Shown here piece by piece: positions 44,835-53,748 of a stretch of DNA of 64,000 nt. The stretch is from G965247775 sp965247775. GTDB taxonomy: Bacteria; Chloroflexota; Dehalococcoidia; Bin125. The stretch covers positions 2,232,001-2,296,000 of the forward strand of contig OZ252031.1 of the NCBI GenBank assembly GCA_965247775.1, given 5' to 3'. Position 1 is the stretch's first letter. Each line of letters opens with the position of its first letter. Position numbers and translations under genes: made by a program. The notes beneath the pieces were generated by a model, which worked only from the letters and a program-made list of their open reading frames with translations, was not told where the DNA came from and made no database searches.

Positions 44835-44840
44835 TATACT
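44835..44840 (+). promoter_or_regulatory. Putative -10 element (TATACT) upstream of the methyltransferase gene
   Basis: TATACT sits in an AT-rich patch 84 bases before ATG 44925. No clear -35. Confidence 0.22.
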
Positions 44841-44924
44841 CGCCCGCGCGCGACATCCCGTACCGTCAGGGCAGCGCACGCCGCCCGGCCTGAAGTTCAG
44901 GGGCTGTGGTGGAGAAAGGTCCGC

Positions 44925-45752
44925 ATGCAAACGCTCCGGATGGATCCGCAGGTTCGGTCCGACCCGCCGCTCGACTACAACCGCGCCGCAGCGCACTACG
45001 ACGCGACGCGCCACGCGAGTCCGTCCCTCACCGACGCCATGCTGCAGGAATTGGGTCCGCCCCGGGGGCGCACCCTGCTGGAGGTGGGTTGCGGGACCGG
45101 CAACTACGCCCGCGCCTTCGCCGAGGCCGGCTTTCACGTGCTTGGCGTTGACCGCTCCGGCGAGATGCTCCGCCGGGCGACCGAGAAGATCCCCGGGCGC
45201 GTGGCTCTCGTCACCGCCGGTCGGCTCCCGTTGCCCGATGGATCGGTGGACTGCCTCGTCACCGTCAACGTGTTCCACCACCTGCGGGATCCAGGCAGCA
45301 CCTTCCGCGAGTTCCACCGCGTCGTGCGGGATCGCGTCGTCCACCATCTCACCGCCGGGGAGCAGTACCGCACCCACTGGGCGCTGGACTACTTCCCCCT
45401 CCTCCGCCACGAACAGCCAGGGGAGCACCCCGCGCGGCTGGGTCTGCTCGCGCTCATGGGCGAGGCGGGCTTCGTCGAGCCGGCGGCCGTTCGCTTTGAC
45501 TACACCGACACGGTGGACGCCTCGTTCATGCCCCTCCGGCACGCCTCGCCCCGGTGCCTCCTCGACAAGACCTTCCGGCAGGGCGTCTCGACCTTCCGGC
45601 GGCTGACGCCGCAAGAGGACGCGGCCGGCGCGGCGGCGCTCGCCGCGGACCTGGCGTCGGGGCGGTTTGAGCAGGTGCGCCAGCAGTACGAGCGGGCCTG
45701 GCGGGCCGTGGGCGACAGCACCCTGCTGGTCGGCCGCGCCCGGGCGCGCTAG
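44925..45752 (+). CDS. Class I SAM-dependent methyltransferase
   Basis: 275 residues with SAM motif I TLLEVGCGTGNYARAFA, the acidic end of strand 2 in VLGVDRSGEML, motif II area PLPDGSVDCLVTVNVFHHL and a C-terminal substrate lobe. Relatives methylate small molecules, and the exact substrate is unknown. ATG 44925 is chosen because GGAGAAAGG lies just before it and the longer frame is arginine-rich. The radical SAM gene begins 174 bases downstream in the same direction. Confidence 0.85.
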   Translation: MQTLRMDPQVRSDPPLDYNRAAAHYDATRHASPSLTDAMLQELGPPRGRTLLEVGCGTGNYARAFAEAGFHVLGVDRSGEMLRRATEKIPGRVALVTAGRLPLPDGSVDCLVTVNVFHHLRDPGSTFREFHRVVRDRVVHHLTAGEQYRTHWALDYFPLLRHEQPGEHPARLGLLALMGEAGFVEPAAVRFDYTDTVDASFMPLRHASPRCLLDKTFRQGVSTFRRLTPQEDAAGAAALAADLASGRFEQVRQQYERAWRAVGDSTLLVGRARAR

Positions 45753-45926
45753 GAGCGTGAGACGATCGGGTTCGGCGCACGCGGGGATCGCTGGCGGCGG
45801 CGCTCTCCTCGTCTGGGCCGCGCCGGCGGCATATGTTGATGGGGCATGGAGGTCCCAGGTGGGCTCAAGTCACGCGGCCCGGTCCTGGCGCGCGACTCCT
45901 GCATGGCCACGGGAGGTTTGGCACTG

Positions 45927-47633
45927 ATGAAACAAGCACACAGTGATGGGTGGCCCCGCCGCAAGAGAATCGTCATGGTTCACCCGGAGTTCCCACCCTC
46001 CTTCTGGAGCTTCGGGTTCATCAAGGAGATCGGCGGGTTCAAGACGGTCATGCCACCGCTGGGGCTGGCGACGCTGGCGGCGCTGACACCCAACCGATAC
46101 GACGTTGCCATCGTTGATGAGAACATCGAGCCCATCGACTTCGAGGTGGCGGCGGACTTGATCGTTCTGTCGGCCATGGGCATTCAGGAGCAGCGGTTGT
46201 TCGAGGTGGCCGACCGCTTCCGGTCGAACGGCTACACCGTCTGCATGGGTGGCCCGATCTGCAACGTCGTGCCCGAGCGCTGCCGCCCGCACTGCGACGT
46301 GCTGTTCGAGGGGGAAGGCGAGTACACGTGGAAAGCGTTCCTGGACGCGTGGGAGCGAGGCGAGCACGAGGATCGCTACGTCCAGACCGAGAAGATCGAC
46401 ATGACGGACAGTCCGGCGCCCCGGCTCGACCTGCTCGACGCGAAGGCCTACCGCGTCGGCGCCGTGCAGACTACCCGCGGCTGCCCCTTCAGCTGCGAGT
46501 TCTGCGACATCATCGTGACGTACGGTCGCGTGGTCCGCATGAAACCGATCGAGAACGTGCTGCGGGAGCTGCAGGCGTGGGCCGATGCCGGCCTGGATTT
46601 CGTCACGATCACCGACGACAACCTGGTCGGCAACCGCAAGTACGCCAAGCAGATGCTCAAGGCAGTGGGCGACTGGAATCGAGCCCGCCGCACGCCCCTG
46701 AGCCTCTATGTCGAGATGAGCGTCGACTGTGTGCGCGACCCGGAGCTGTTGGAGCTGATGCGACAGGCCAATATCACCGAGGCGTTCCTCGGCATCGAGT
46801 CGCCGCGCAAAGCGAGCCTGAGAGAGACCCGCAAGTTCCAGAATGTGGCGGCGAATCTGGTCGATGACATCAAGACCATCCAGAGCTATGGCATGGTCAC
46901 CGTGGCTGGGATGATCGTCGGTTTCGACAGCGACGATGCGGGGATCTTCGAGGACCAGTACGAGTTCCTGCAGCTCGCGGGCGCGCCAATCGTGATGCTC
47001 GGCATCCTGCAAGCGATCCCCCGCACGCCGCTGTACGAGCGGCTGGAGGAGGCGGGGCGGCTGCGCTCGGTGGCGCAGGGCAACAACACGCTCAGCTTCA
47101 CGAACATCGAACCGTTGCAGATGTCGTACGAGGAGCTGATCACCGGATACCGCAAGCTCTTTCAGCGAATCTACACGTGGGACGCGGTGGGAGATCGGTG
47201 GCTGGCGAACGTGGAGCAGTGGGGCAAGCACCCGGACCGTCCCTTCATCCAGAAGCCGCTCGGCCGGGTCCGCCCGCGTCTCCTCCTGCAGGTCATGAAG
47301 ATCTTCCGTTACTACCTGACCGGTGGCAGCCAGCATCGGCGCTTCGCGCTGCGCATGCTCTGGGGAACGCTGCGCCGGGCCCCCCGCACACTGCACCAGA
47401 CCGTCTGTTACCTGGCCTACTTCATTCACCTGCGCGAGTACGCCGATCGTGTCGTTGCCAAGGAGTACAAGTTCGACTACGCGCTCACTGAGGTGAACTT
47501 CGCAGAGAGCAACGACTTTGGTGAAGGCGGCGCGATCAACATGGTGCGCCAGGAGCAAGAACGACGGCAAAAGATCGAGGTATACGACGCTTCCGATGTC
47601 CTGGAATCCGCCGTGGCCCCCCACGACGGGTGA
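45927..47633 (+). CDS. Cobalamin-binding radical SAM protein with DUF4070-like C-terminus
   Basis: 568 residues. The N-terminal third is a B12-binding-like domain (KRIVMVHPEFPPSFW ... PLGLATLAAL, VAIVDENIEPID, VCMGGPICNVVPE). The radical SAM core follows with CPFSCEFC (C186, C190, C193) for the 4Fe-4S cluster, then TITDDNLVGNRKY and AFLGIESPRKASLRET. The C-terminal part (about 380-500) with YEELITGYRKLFQRIYTWD is the DUF4070 type found in this group. Such proteins carry out methylation or rearrangement of unreactive carbons; the target is unknown. GGGAGG precedes ATG 45927. Confidence 0.92.
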   Translation: MKQAHSDGWPRRKRIVMVHPEFPPSFWSFGFIKEIGGFKTVMPPLGLATLAALTPNRYDVAIVDENIEPIDFEVAADLIVLSAMGIQEQRLFEVADRFRSNGYTVCMGGPICNVVPERCRPHCDVLFEGEGEYTWKAFLDAWERGEHEDRYVQTEKIDMTDSPAPRLDLLDAKAYRVGAVQTTRGCPFSCEFCDIIVTYGRVVRMKPIENVLRELQAWADAGLDFVTITDDNLVGNRKYAKQMLKAVGDWNRARRTPLSLYVEMSVDCVRDPELLELMRQANITEAFLGIESPRKASLRETRKFQNVAANLVDDIKTIQSYGMVTVAGMIVGFDSDDAGIFEDQYEFLQLAGAPIVMLGILQAIPRTPLYERLEEAGRLRSVAQGNNTLSFTNIEPLQMSYEELITGYRKLFQRIYTWDAVGDRWLANVEQWGKHPDRPFIQKPLGRVRPRLLLQVMKIFRYYLTGGSQHRRFALRMLWGTLRRAPRTLHQTVCYLAYFIHLREYADRVVAKEYKFDYALTEVNFAESNDFGEGGAINMVRQEQERRQKIEVYDASDVLESAVAPHDG

Positions 47634-47796
47634 CGAACGGACCACTGAATCAGAGCTTCCCGCGTTCGTGCAGTCGCGCGCGAGAATCTGAGGGGCGCAG
47701 CGGCGACCTCGCCAAGAATGCGGTCGGAGCGGATCATCTGGTGTGGCGCCTGGCCGATCTTCCCATTCAGAGGACGCTGAACGATCTGCGGTCGGG

Positions 47797-48441
47797 CTAG
47801 GTGTGGGCCTGCACGGCCTGGAACTCGTGTGCTTCCGCCAGGAGTTCCTCGGTGCTCATGACGCGCCCGAAGAAGGTATCGATCGTCTTCAGCGAGGCCT
47901 TCTGCATGTCGGGGTCGAAGGTTTGGTTGGCGTCGGAAGGGAAGCACACCTTGTAATCGCGAAAGAAGGCCGCCCTAGCAGTGGATTCGCAGCAGACGTT
48001 CGTAGCGGTCCCGATGATCACGACCTGTTCAACTCGGAGATTGCGGAGGATCGAGTCGAGGTCTGTTTCGAAGAAGGCGTCGTACTTGTGCTTGACGACG
48101 CGATATTCGCCCTCCAGGGGCTGGGTCATCCCGGCGTACAACTCGAAGCTATGCTCGTCCTTCCAGAGGTAGCGCTCCTCGCGGACGGTGGGGAACTTGT
48201 CGAGCAGGATGCCCGCGTGCGGGGCGCTGTGGTCGGACTGCGTCCAGATGACCGGCATGGCGTTGCGGCGCGCGAAGTCGATCATCTGCTCCATCTCGGG
48301 GATGCTTCGACGCGCCTCCACGGATTCGAAGGTCGCACCTTCCTCAACGAAGGCATTCTGCATGTCAATCACGATGAGCGCCGCCTTCTCCGGCTCAAAG
48401 GTGAAGAAGTCGCGTCCAAAAACGATCGGCTCTCGGGACAT
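47797..48441 (-). CDS. Isochorismatase-family cysteine hydrolase
   Basis: 214 residues with a full catalytic triad: D26 in LIVIDMQNAFVEEG, K117 in RVVKHKYDAFFETDL and C150 in IIGTATNVCCESTARAAFF. The sequence is close to the branch annotated as ureidoacrylate or carbamoylsarcosine-type amidases; specificity is unproven. It converges with the radical SAM gene and borders the decayed 48.4-50.9 kb region. Confidence 0.9.
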   Translation of the reverse strand: MSREPIVFGRDFFTFEPEKAALIVIDMQNAFVEEGATFESVEARRSIPEMEQMIDFARRNAMPVIWTQSDHSAPHAGILLDKFPTVREERYLWKDEHSFELYAGMTQPLEGEYRVVKHKYDAFFETDLDSILRNLRVEQVVIIGTATNVCCESTARAAFFRDYKVCFPSDANQTFDPDMQKASLKTIDTFFGRVMSTEELLAEAHEFQAVQAHT

Positions 48442-49408
48442 CTCGGCGTCTCCTTGCTTGAGTGTGCCGCGCGGTGAGCAATGGGGGAACCCTCTTGACG
48501 GCCGGGGGTGGAACGCGGAACGCCGCGCGGCTGGGCTTGGGAGGGCGGGGTTCCGCTGGCGAGACCCTTGGGCGCCCGGATCCAGCGTTCATCGGCTCCA
48601 CCGCCGCTGAGGCTACGAGGATGCACGATCCGGCGTCAACCAATGGGGCCCCGATCGTGTACGGACCTCCCGCCGAGTTCGTACGCGCCCGCGGAACCCC
48701 AACCACGATCTGCTGAGACAACGGTCCCGCGTTCGCCGGGCGGAGGTTGGGACTGGACTTCTCCCTGCCTGCCACGCCCACCCGGTTGAAGCAGGCCCAC
48801 TGCTCCCGATGCCCGAGCCCGGCTCGCGGCCTGACGTCGCTAGGACAACGAAGACCGCCCCCACTCCCCCCTGGGGAACGTGACCCCGCGGGAGTTCATC
48901 GACAGGCTCAAGCAGCCCCGGAGGTCGCATTGCGCCTGGATCAACTATGGGGGCAAGTCCACCGGCCGCGATCCCCGCTCAGGATCTGGACCGGTTCTGG
49001 AGGGCAGGTCAACCGCCCACCGGACGGATTCTGGAGTGCCGCCGCGCACGTAACCCAGGGACGGTTGATGCGTGCGGGGGACGCCGCCGAACGGGAGGCG
49101 CCACCGCTGGCCCGAGAGGCGCCGCCCGCGGCCGCGATGGAGAGCGGCTGCCAGCGCACCAGCGCCGCCCCCTGCCGGATCAGCAGCCCCGCCACCCGCT
49201 CGGGCTCCTGATCCACCCGCCCCACGTCGACGACGGCCACCGCCTGTCGAGCACGTGTCGCCGCGCAATACGACGGCACCCCCTCGACGAACGCGCGCTT
49301 CAAGGGCTTGAAGGCGCTCCTGACTCCACCCGTCGGCTGATCCGCTGACGACCGCGCGAGAGTCAGGGAGCGGACTTCGCACTCCCGCTTCTGACCGCGC
49401 TCATCGGG
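48442..49408 (-). other. Degraded region without an intact gene
   Basis: About 970 bases with overlapping arginine/proline-rich frames. A minus-strand frame near 49140-49260 (AVAVVDVGRVDQEPERVAGLL) looks like part of a protein, but the family was not recognised. It lies next to the hyuA remnant and is probably debris from rearrangement. Confidence 0.35.
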
Positions 49409-49676
49409 GTCCTCATCAAGTGGTTCATAGATCTCCCCAGCGCTGCTCACGCACTCGGGCACCTCGAACGTCGGGGCGCGCGGAATGTAGGGCACGGGAG
49501 ACGGGACCGTGAAGTTGAAGGGCTCCATCCGGCCCCCCTCTCGGAGTACGAGGATATCTGCATGCCCCTTGGTGGTCAGGAACGCTGTCCTCGCTGTATC
49601 ACCAGTGACAATGGCGTTGACCGCATACGTCGTTTCGTGGATGCACATGTCAGCGCGCGTAAGCAAGGTCGCGAGG
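49409..49676 (-). pseudogene. Fragment of a hydantoinase A gene, second copy of 40092-40359
   Basis: The 268 bases align without gaps to the intact hyuA (40092-40359) with about 21 differences by eye, roughly 92 percent identity. The frame is still open (TTYAVNAIVTGDTARTAFLT, KGHADILVLREGGRMEPFNF, SAGEIYEPLDED) but starts and ends abruptly inside the protein. Substitutions include G to E in the block MFIHGTTYAVN (now MCIHETTYAVN), a sign that constraint has been lost. Confidence 0.92.
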
Positions 49677-49707
49677 ATGTGCGTCGCGCGAAGACTCGCA
49701 GTCGTCT

Positions 49708-49857
49708 TCATAGACGACAAATCTGCAGTGGGTTGCACCACCTCGTGACTGTCCTCCCAGAGCCGGCGTCGCGGCGCGGCTCCGGCCGAACCACCGCGTC
49801 GGGGTCGCCGCCGCACGCGCTGAGCGCAAGCAGCGTCGGGATCAGAATGGTCATCAT
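49708..49857 (-). pseudogene. Lipoprotein signal-peptide remnant
   Basis: From ATG 49857 the frame reads MMTILIPTLLALSACGGDPD, a good lipobox, but it ends within 30 residues of the cysteine. Probably the 5-prime end of a lipoprotein gene cut off by the rearrangement that placed the hyuA fragment next to it. Confidence 0.45.
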
Positions 49858-50033
49858 CAGGGTGTCGTTCGGGACGCGTTGTCTCCGCACGGCCATTCCG
49901 GATCTCGACAGGGTCATCCTTGCGGAGCAGGACGCGAACCGGCTGAGCGGTGGGCTGCTGACGGGATGCTACCGTGCCGACGGGTCTCGGAGGATGCCAA
50001 GCACGTGCCGGACTACGGGAAGGCGGCGGCAGC

Positions 50034-50201
50034 ATGGCTGAGAAGCCGAAGACAGAGGAGCCGCCGGCGAACCGTGCGGAGCGACGCCGGCGTACGAAGG
50101 GGCAGCGGCATCCACCGGCGCCGGAAACCCGCCGATCGAAGAATCCCGATGCGCGAGGACTTTCGCGAGACCAGCAGCGTCTGGCCAAGGGTCGGCGCTG
50201 A
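50034..50201 (+). CDS. Small basic hypothetical protein
   Basis: 55 residues, strongly charged: MAEKPKTEEPPANRAERRRR, then RSKNPDARGLSRDQQRLAKG. A purine-rich GGAAGGCGGCGG stretch precedes the ATG. The composition is like small disordered nucleic-acid- or ribosome-associated proteins. No family was recognised, and in this degraded region it may be spurious. Confidence 0.35.
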   Translation: MAEKPKTEEPPANRAERRRRTKGQRHPPAPETRRSKNPDARGLSRDQQRLAKGRR

Positions 50202-50444
50202 TCCGATGAGCGCCGGGGAGGCCCACGCACTCTTGCGCACCTCGCGCGTTCAGCACGAACTCTTTCCAGATCTGGTCCGATCCCCTGGCGGACCTGCGTG
50301 AAGTGCACCGCGTACTACTAAGCCCTTGTCGGTTTGGGAACGGGCCCGGCGTCGACCGGGTCCGGGCATCGTGTGAGACCCGCAGGAGCGTGACGCCGTA
50401 GCGAACCGCCGGCTCCACCACCGGCCCCGCGCGCTTGCAGGATG

Positions 50445-50720
50445 TCGTCGCCGCTGCAGCGGCGACTGAAGAGCGGGGTGTCCTCGATCCCCTCGTCGGA
50501 CGACCCGGACTCGTTCGGGGTGCGCGCACCCAGCAGGAACTTGTCTGCAGCGTGCGCGCGTTGGCGAAGGACGGCGTCGTCAGACCGCCCCCGGCGGCGA
50601 TCACGCGATCCGTTGCATCACCGATTCTCGGCTTGATCTTCGCGATGCGCCCCTCCCGGATCGCGATATCGAACGTCTCTGCCGCGCCCCCACAAAGCGA
50701 GCCTTGCGGAGAAGCAGGTC
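50445..50720 (-). pseudogene. Amidohydrolase/cytosine deaminase-like N-terminal remnant with a frameshift
   Basis: On the minus strand: FDIAIREGRIAKIKPRIGDA, then VIAAGGGLTTPSFANAR, which matches the start of cytosine deaminase/amidohydrolase proteins (a metal-site histidine motif normally follows the conserved FANAH). One base shift later the frame continues HAADKFLLGARTPNESGSSD and then EDTPLFSR. The catalytic barrel is gone. Confidence 0.7.
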
Positions 50721-50891
50721 CGCTGCCGTCTCCGTCTCCCCGTGCTTCCGGCGAGCGCCTGGCGCACGACCGCCCCTGACTCTAGGCACCCCATGAATCA
50801 CCCGATAAAGCGCTCGCACGTTGGCGCTGCGTCCGCCCAGGCAATAGCATGCCCTCGCCAAAGACGGGCGCCGCGTCCGCCGGGGGGCCGC

Positions 50892-51671
50892 ATGGAGCAC
50901 CGCCTCGCTCAGCTCACCTGGCCAGAGGCCCGTCAGGCGATCGCCGACGACCGTCTCGTCATCCTGCCCACCGGCGCCACCGAGGCCCACGGCCCACACC
51001 TGCCCCTGGACTGCGACACGCACCAGGCGGAAACCGTCGCCCTGCGCCTGGCCGAGCGGGTCGATGCACTGGTCGCGCCGCCCGTTGCCTACGGCTACTC
51101 CACGACCTTCGAGCGCTTCCCCGGCACGGTCTCGCTCTCCAACGAGACCTATCAGCAGATCGTCTTCGAGATCTGCGCCGGACTCGTCCGCCAGGGTTTC
51201 CGCCGCCTCCTGGTCCTCAATGGCAACCGGCCCAACGGCACCGCCAACGACGCCGTCGCGCGCCGCCTGGTTGATGCGCTCGACGCGCACCACGCCTTCA
51301 AGGTCAGCGCCGTCAGCTACTGGGAGCCGGGCGCGGCCCAGGTGCACGCGCTGCGCAAGTCGGCGGTTGGCGGCATGGGACACGCCGGCGAGATGGAGAC
51401 CGCCTTCCAGCTCGCCACCCGGCCGGAGCTCGTCCAGGCCGATCGCCTGCAAGGTCTCGACCCTCCCCTCGTCGCCTGGGACTTGGTGGCGCCCGGCGAG
51501 CCCTCCCGGACCTACAGCTCCCGGCCCGATCCGGCGGATGGGCATCCCGCCATCTTCGGCGATCCCCACGCAGCGACGCCGGAGTCCGGACGCGCGTTCT
51601 TGGACGCCGTCGTAGACGCGCTCGCGGAGATGGTCGCCGCGCTCACCCCGTCCTACGGGGCGCGGGGCTGA
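50892..51671 (+). CDS. Creatininase-family protein with altered metal-site histidine
   Basis: 259 residues of the creatininase/mycofactocin-MftE family. The first metal motif is LPTGATEAHGPHLPLDCDTH with E31, H33 and D42 as ligands. HAGEMETAFQLA provides the later acidic cluster. The second ligand motif, NGH in active members, reads VLNGNRPNGTAND, with N112 where a histidine is expected. Activity on creatinine or another amide is therefore uncertain. ATG 50892 is preferred over upstream starts that give a non-family extension. It lies 10 bases upstream of a hyuA-type gene and forms an operon with the hyuA and hyuB-type genes. Confidence 0.87.
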   Translation: MEHRLAQLTWPEARQAIADDRLVILPTGATEAHGPHLPLDCDTHQAETVALRLAERVDALVAPPVAYGYSTTFERFPGTVSLSNETYQQIVFEICAGLVRQGFRRLLVLNGNRPNGTANDAVARRLVDALDAHHAFKVSAVSYWEPGAAQVHALRKSAVGGMGHAGEMETAFQLATRPELVQADRLQGLDPPLVAWDLVAPGEPSRTYSSRPDPADGHPAIFGDPHAATPESGRAFLDAVVDALAEMVAALTPSYGARG

Positions 51672-51681
51672 ACGTCGCGCG

Positions 51682-53748
51682 ATGCCTTCGCTGCGCGTCG
51701 GTATCGACACCGGGGGCACCTTCACCGACGTCGTCGCTGTCGATGAGCAGCGCGGCGACCTTTTCGTCACCAAGATCCCCAGCACGCCCGATGATCCCAG
51801 CACCGCTTTGCTCGCCGCCATCCGCACGGTCATCCAGATCGCGAACCAGGCGTCGGCCGGCACCAGGGTGCCGACACCCTCGCTGATCGTGCACGGCACC
51901 AGCACGGCGACCAACGCCGTGCTGGAGAAGCGCAACGAAGGTCTGGGCCTGATCGTCACGCAGGGCTTTCGCCATATCATTGAGATCGCGCGGCAGTCGG
52001 TGCCCGACGGCTACGGCAACTCCTTCTTCTGGGTCAAGCCGCCAGGCATCGTCCCACTCCAGCTCGTCGCCGAGGTCGCCGGACGGATGGACCATCGCGG
52101 CGCTGAGATCACGCCGCTGAGCGAGAATGACGTCCTCGAGGCAACGGACGCGCTCGTGCGCCGCGGGGTCGACCGCATCGCCGTCTGCCTGCTGCACGCC
52201 TACGCCAATGACGCCCACGAGCGCCGCATCGGTGAGATCCTCACCGAGCGCCACCCGAGCGTTTTCGTCTCCCTCTCCTCGGTCGTTCTCCCCGAGTACC
52301 GCGAATACGAGCGCGCGATGACGACTCTCGTCGACGTGATGGTGAAGCCGTATTCGCAGGCCTACCTGGCGCGGGCGGACCAACGCGTGCAGGAAGAGAC
52401 TCGCGCGGCTCCGCTCCTGATCATGCAATCCAACGGTGGCGTGGTTAGCGCCTCGCGGGCGGGCGAGAAGCCCGTCACCATGCTGCTTTCCGGCCCGGCC
52501 GCCGGCGTCCTCGGTGCGATCCATGTCGCCCAGCTGGCGGGTCACCCTGACATCCTCACCCTGGACGTCGGCGGCACCTCCACGGATATCTGCCTGGTGG
52601 AGAACGCTGCCCCGCGGCTCACCAACGAGGCACGCCTAAGCGGCTACCCGATCAAGACGCCCATGATGGACCTCGCGTCGGTTGGGACCGGCGGAGGGTC
52701 CCTGGCCTGGATCGGACCGCTCCAGGCTCTCAAGGTGGGTCCGCGCAGCGCCGGGGCGGTTCCCGGGCCCATCTCGTACGGCCGCGGCGGACGCGACCCC
52801 ACGGTCACGGACGCTGCGCTCGTCCTGCGCCGGCTGCCCGATGCGCTCCTCGGGGGTGGACTCCCCCTCGATCGAGCGGCCGCGCTGACCGCGTTCGCCG
52901 ATCTGGGAAGGGTTTTGAAGCTTAGCGCGGAGGAAGCCGCGGCCGGGGTGCTGGAGATTGCGGCTGCGAATCAGGTCAACGGCATCCGTCAGGTGACCGT
53001 CGCCAAAGGCCGCGACCCTGCCGACTACGCCCTGGTCGCTTTCGGCGGGGCCGGCGGACTGCTGGCCACCGACCTGGCCGACTTCCTTGGCATCCGCATC
53101 GTGCTCTCGCCCCCCAACCCCGGCAACCTGTCTGCCTTCGGCCTCCACGTCGCGGATATCAAACGCGACTACGTGCGCACCTTCGTCCGGCGGCAGGAGG
53201 AGGCCGACCCCGACGCGATCGAAACCGTCTGGCAAGAGCTTGAAGCCGCCGGTCGGGCCGAGCTGCGCGAGGAGGGGGTCGCGGCGCCGGACCTCATGCT
53301 GCGGCGTTCGGCCGACGCCCGGTACCTCGGAGAAGGGCACGAAGTGCCGGTCCCGGTCGCGCCGGGCCTGCGCGGCGCAGAGGCTGTCGAGCAGATCTGG
53401 ACCGATTTCCACGGCGTCCATGAGCGCACCTTCGGCTTCGCCTACGAGGGGCGGCAGGACGTGGAGGTGGTCAATCTGCGCGTGCAGGCCATCGGGGGGC
53501 TCTCCCGCCCCACCGCGGCGCGCATCGTAGGGAAGGGCCGCGCCGGGCCGGCGACCGTCCGCCCCGTCTATTGGCGCGGGAAGGGCTGGGAGGACTGCCC
53601 GGTGTTTCGCCGCGGGGACCTTGGCGCTGACGGGTCGCTCACCGGCCCGGGCGTGATCGAGGAATTCGGCTCCACCATTGTGTTGCCGCACGCCTGGACC
53701 CTGCACGCGGACGCACACGGCATCCTCACGCTGGAGCGCATCGCATGA
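51682..53748 (+). CDS. Hydantoinase A/oxoprolinase-family protein (second copy type)
   Basis: 688 residues: N-terminal ATP motif RVGIDTGGTFTDVVAVDE, SLIVHGTSTATNAVLEKR, LLIMQSNGGVVSASRAGEKP, ILTLDVGGTSTDICLVEN, SVGTGGGSLAWI, GPRSAGAVPGPISYGRGGRDPTVTDA and VAFGGAGGLLATDLADFL. It is a distant paralogue of the hyuA at 38454-40517, closer to the N-methylhydantoinase A group. It acts with the following HyuB in ATP-dependent ring opening. The stop overlaps the hyuB start (ATGA). The upstream creatininase gene suggests a role on creatinine or a related cyclic amidine. Confidence 0.9.
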   Translation: MPSLRVGIDTGGTFTDVVAVDEQRGDLFVTKIPSTPDDPSTALLAAIRTVIQIANQASAGTRVPTPSLIVHGTSTATNAVLEKRNEGLGLIVTQGFRHIIEIARQSVPDGYGNSFFWVKPPGIVPLQLVAEVAGRMDHRGAEITPLSENDVLEATDALVRRGVDRIAVCLLHAYANDAHERRIGEILTERHPSVFVSLSSVVLPEYREYERAMTTLVDVMVKPYSQAYLARADQRVQEETRAAPLLIMQSNGGVVSASRAGEKPVTMLLSGPAAGVLGAIHVAQLAGHPDILTLDVGGTSTDICLVENAAPRLTNEARLSGYPIKTPMMDLASVGTGGGSLAWIGPLQALKVGPRSAGAVPGPISYGRGGRDPTVTDAALVLRRLPDALLGGGLPLDRAAALTAFADLGRVLKLSAEEAAAGVLEIAAANQVNGIRQVTVAKGRDPADYALVAFGGAGGLLATDLADFLGIRIVLSPPNPGNLSAFGLHVADIKRDYVRTFVRRQEEADPDAIETVWQELEAAGRAELREEGVAAPDLMLRRSADARYLGEGHEVPVPVAPGLRGAEAVEQIWTDFHGVHERTFGFAYEGRQDVEVVNLRVQAIGGLSRPTAARIVGKGRAGPATVRPVYWRGKGWEDCPVFRRGDLGADGSLTGPGVIEEFGSTIVLPHAWTLHADAHGILTLERIA

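Noticed and set aside
45870..47645. 591-codon minus-strand frame opposite the radical SAM gene
   Set aside because: Shadow of the radical SAM gene, which carries the cluster motif and full family length.
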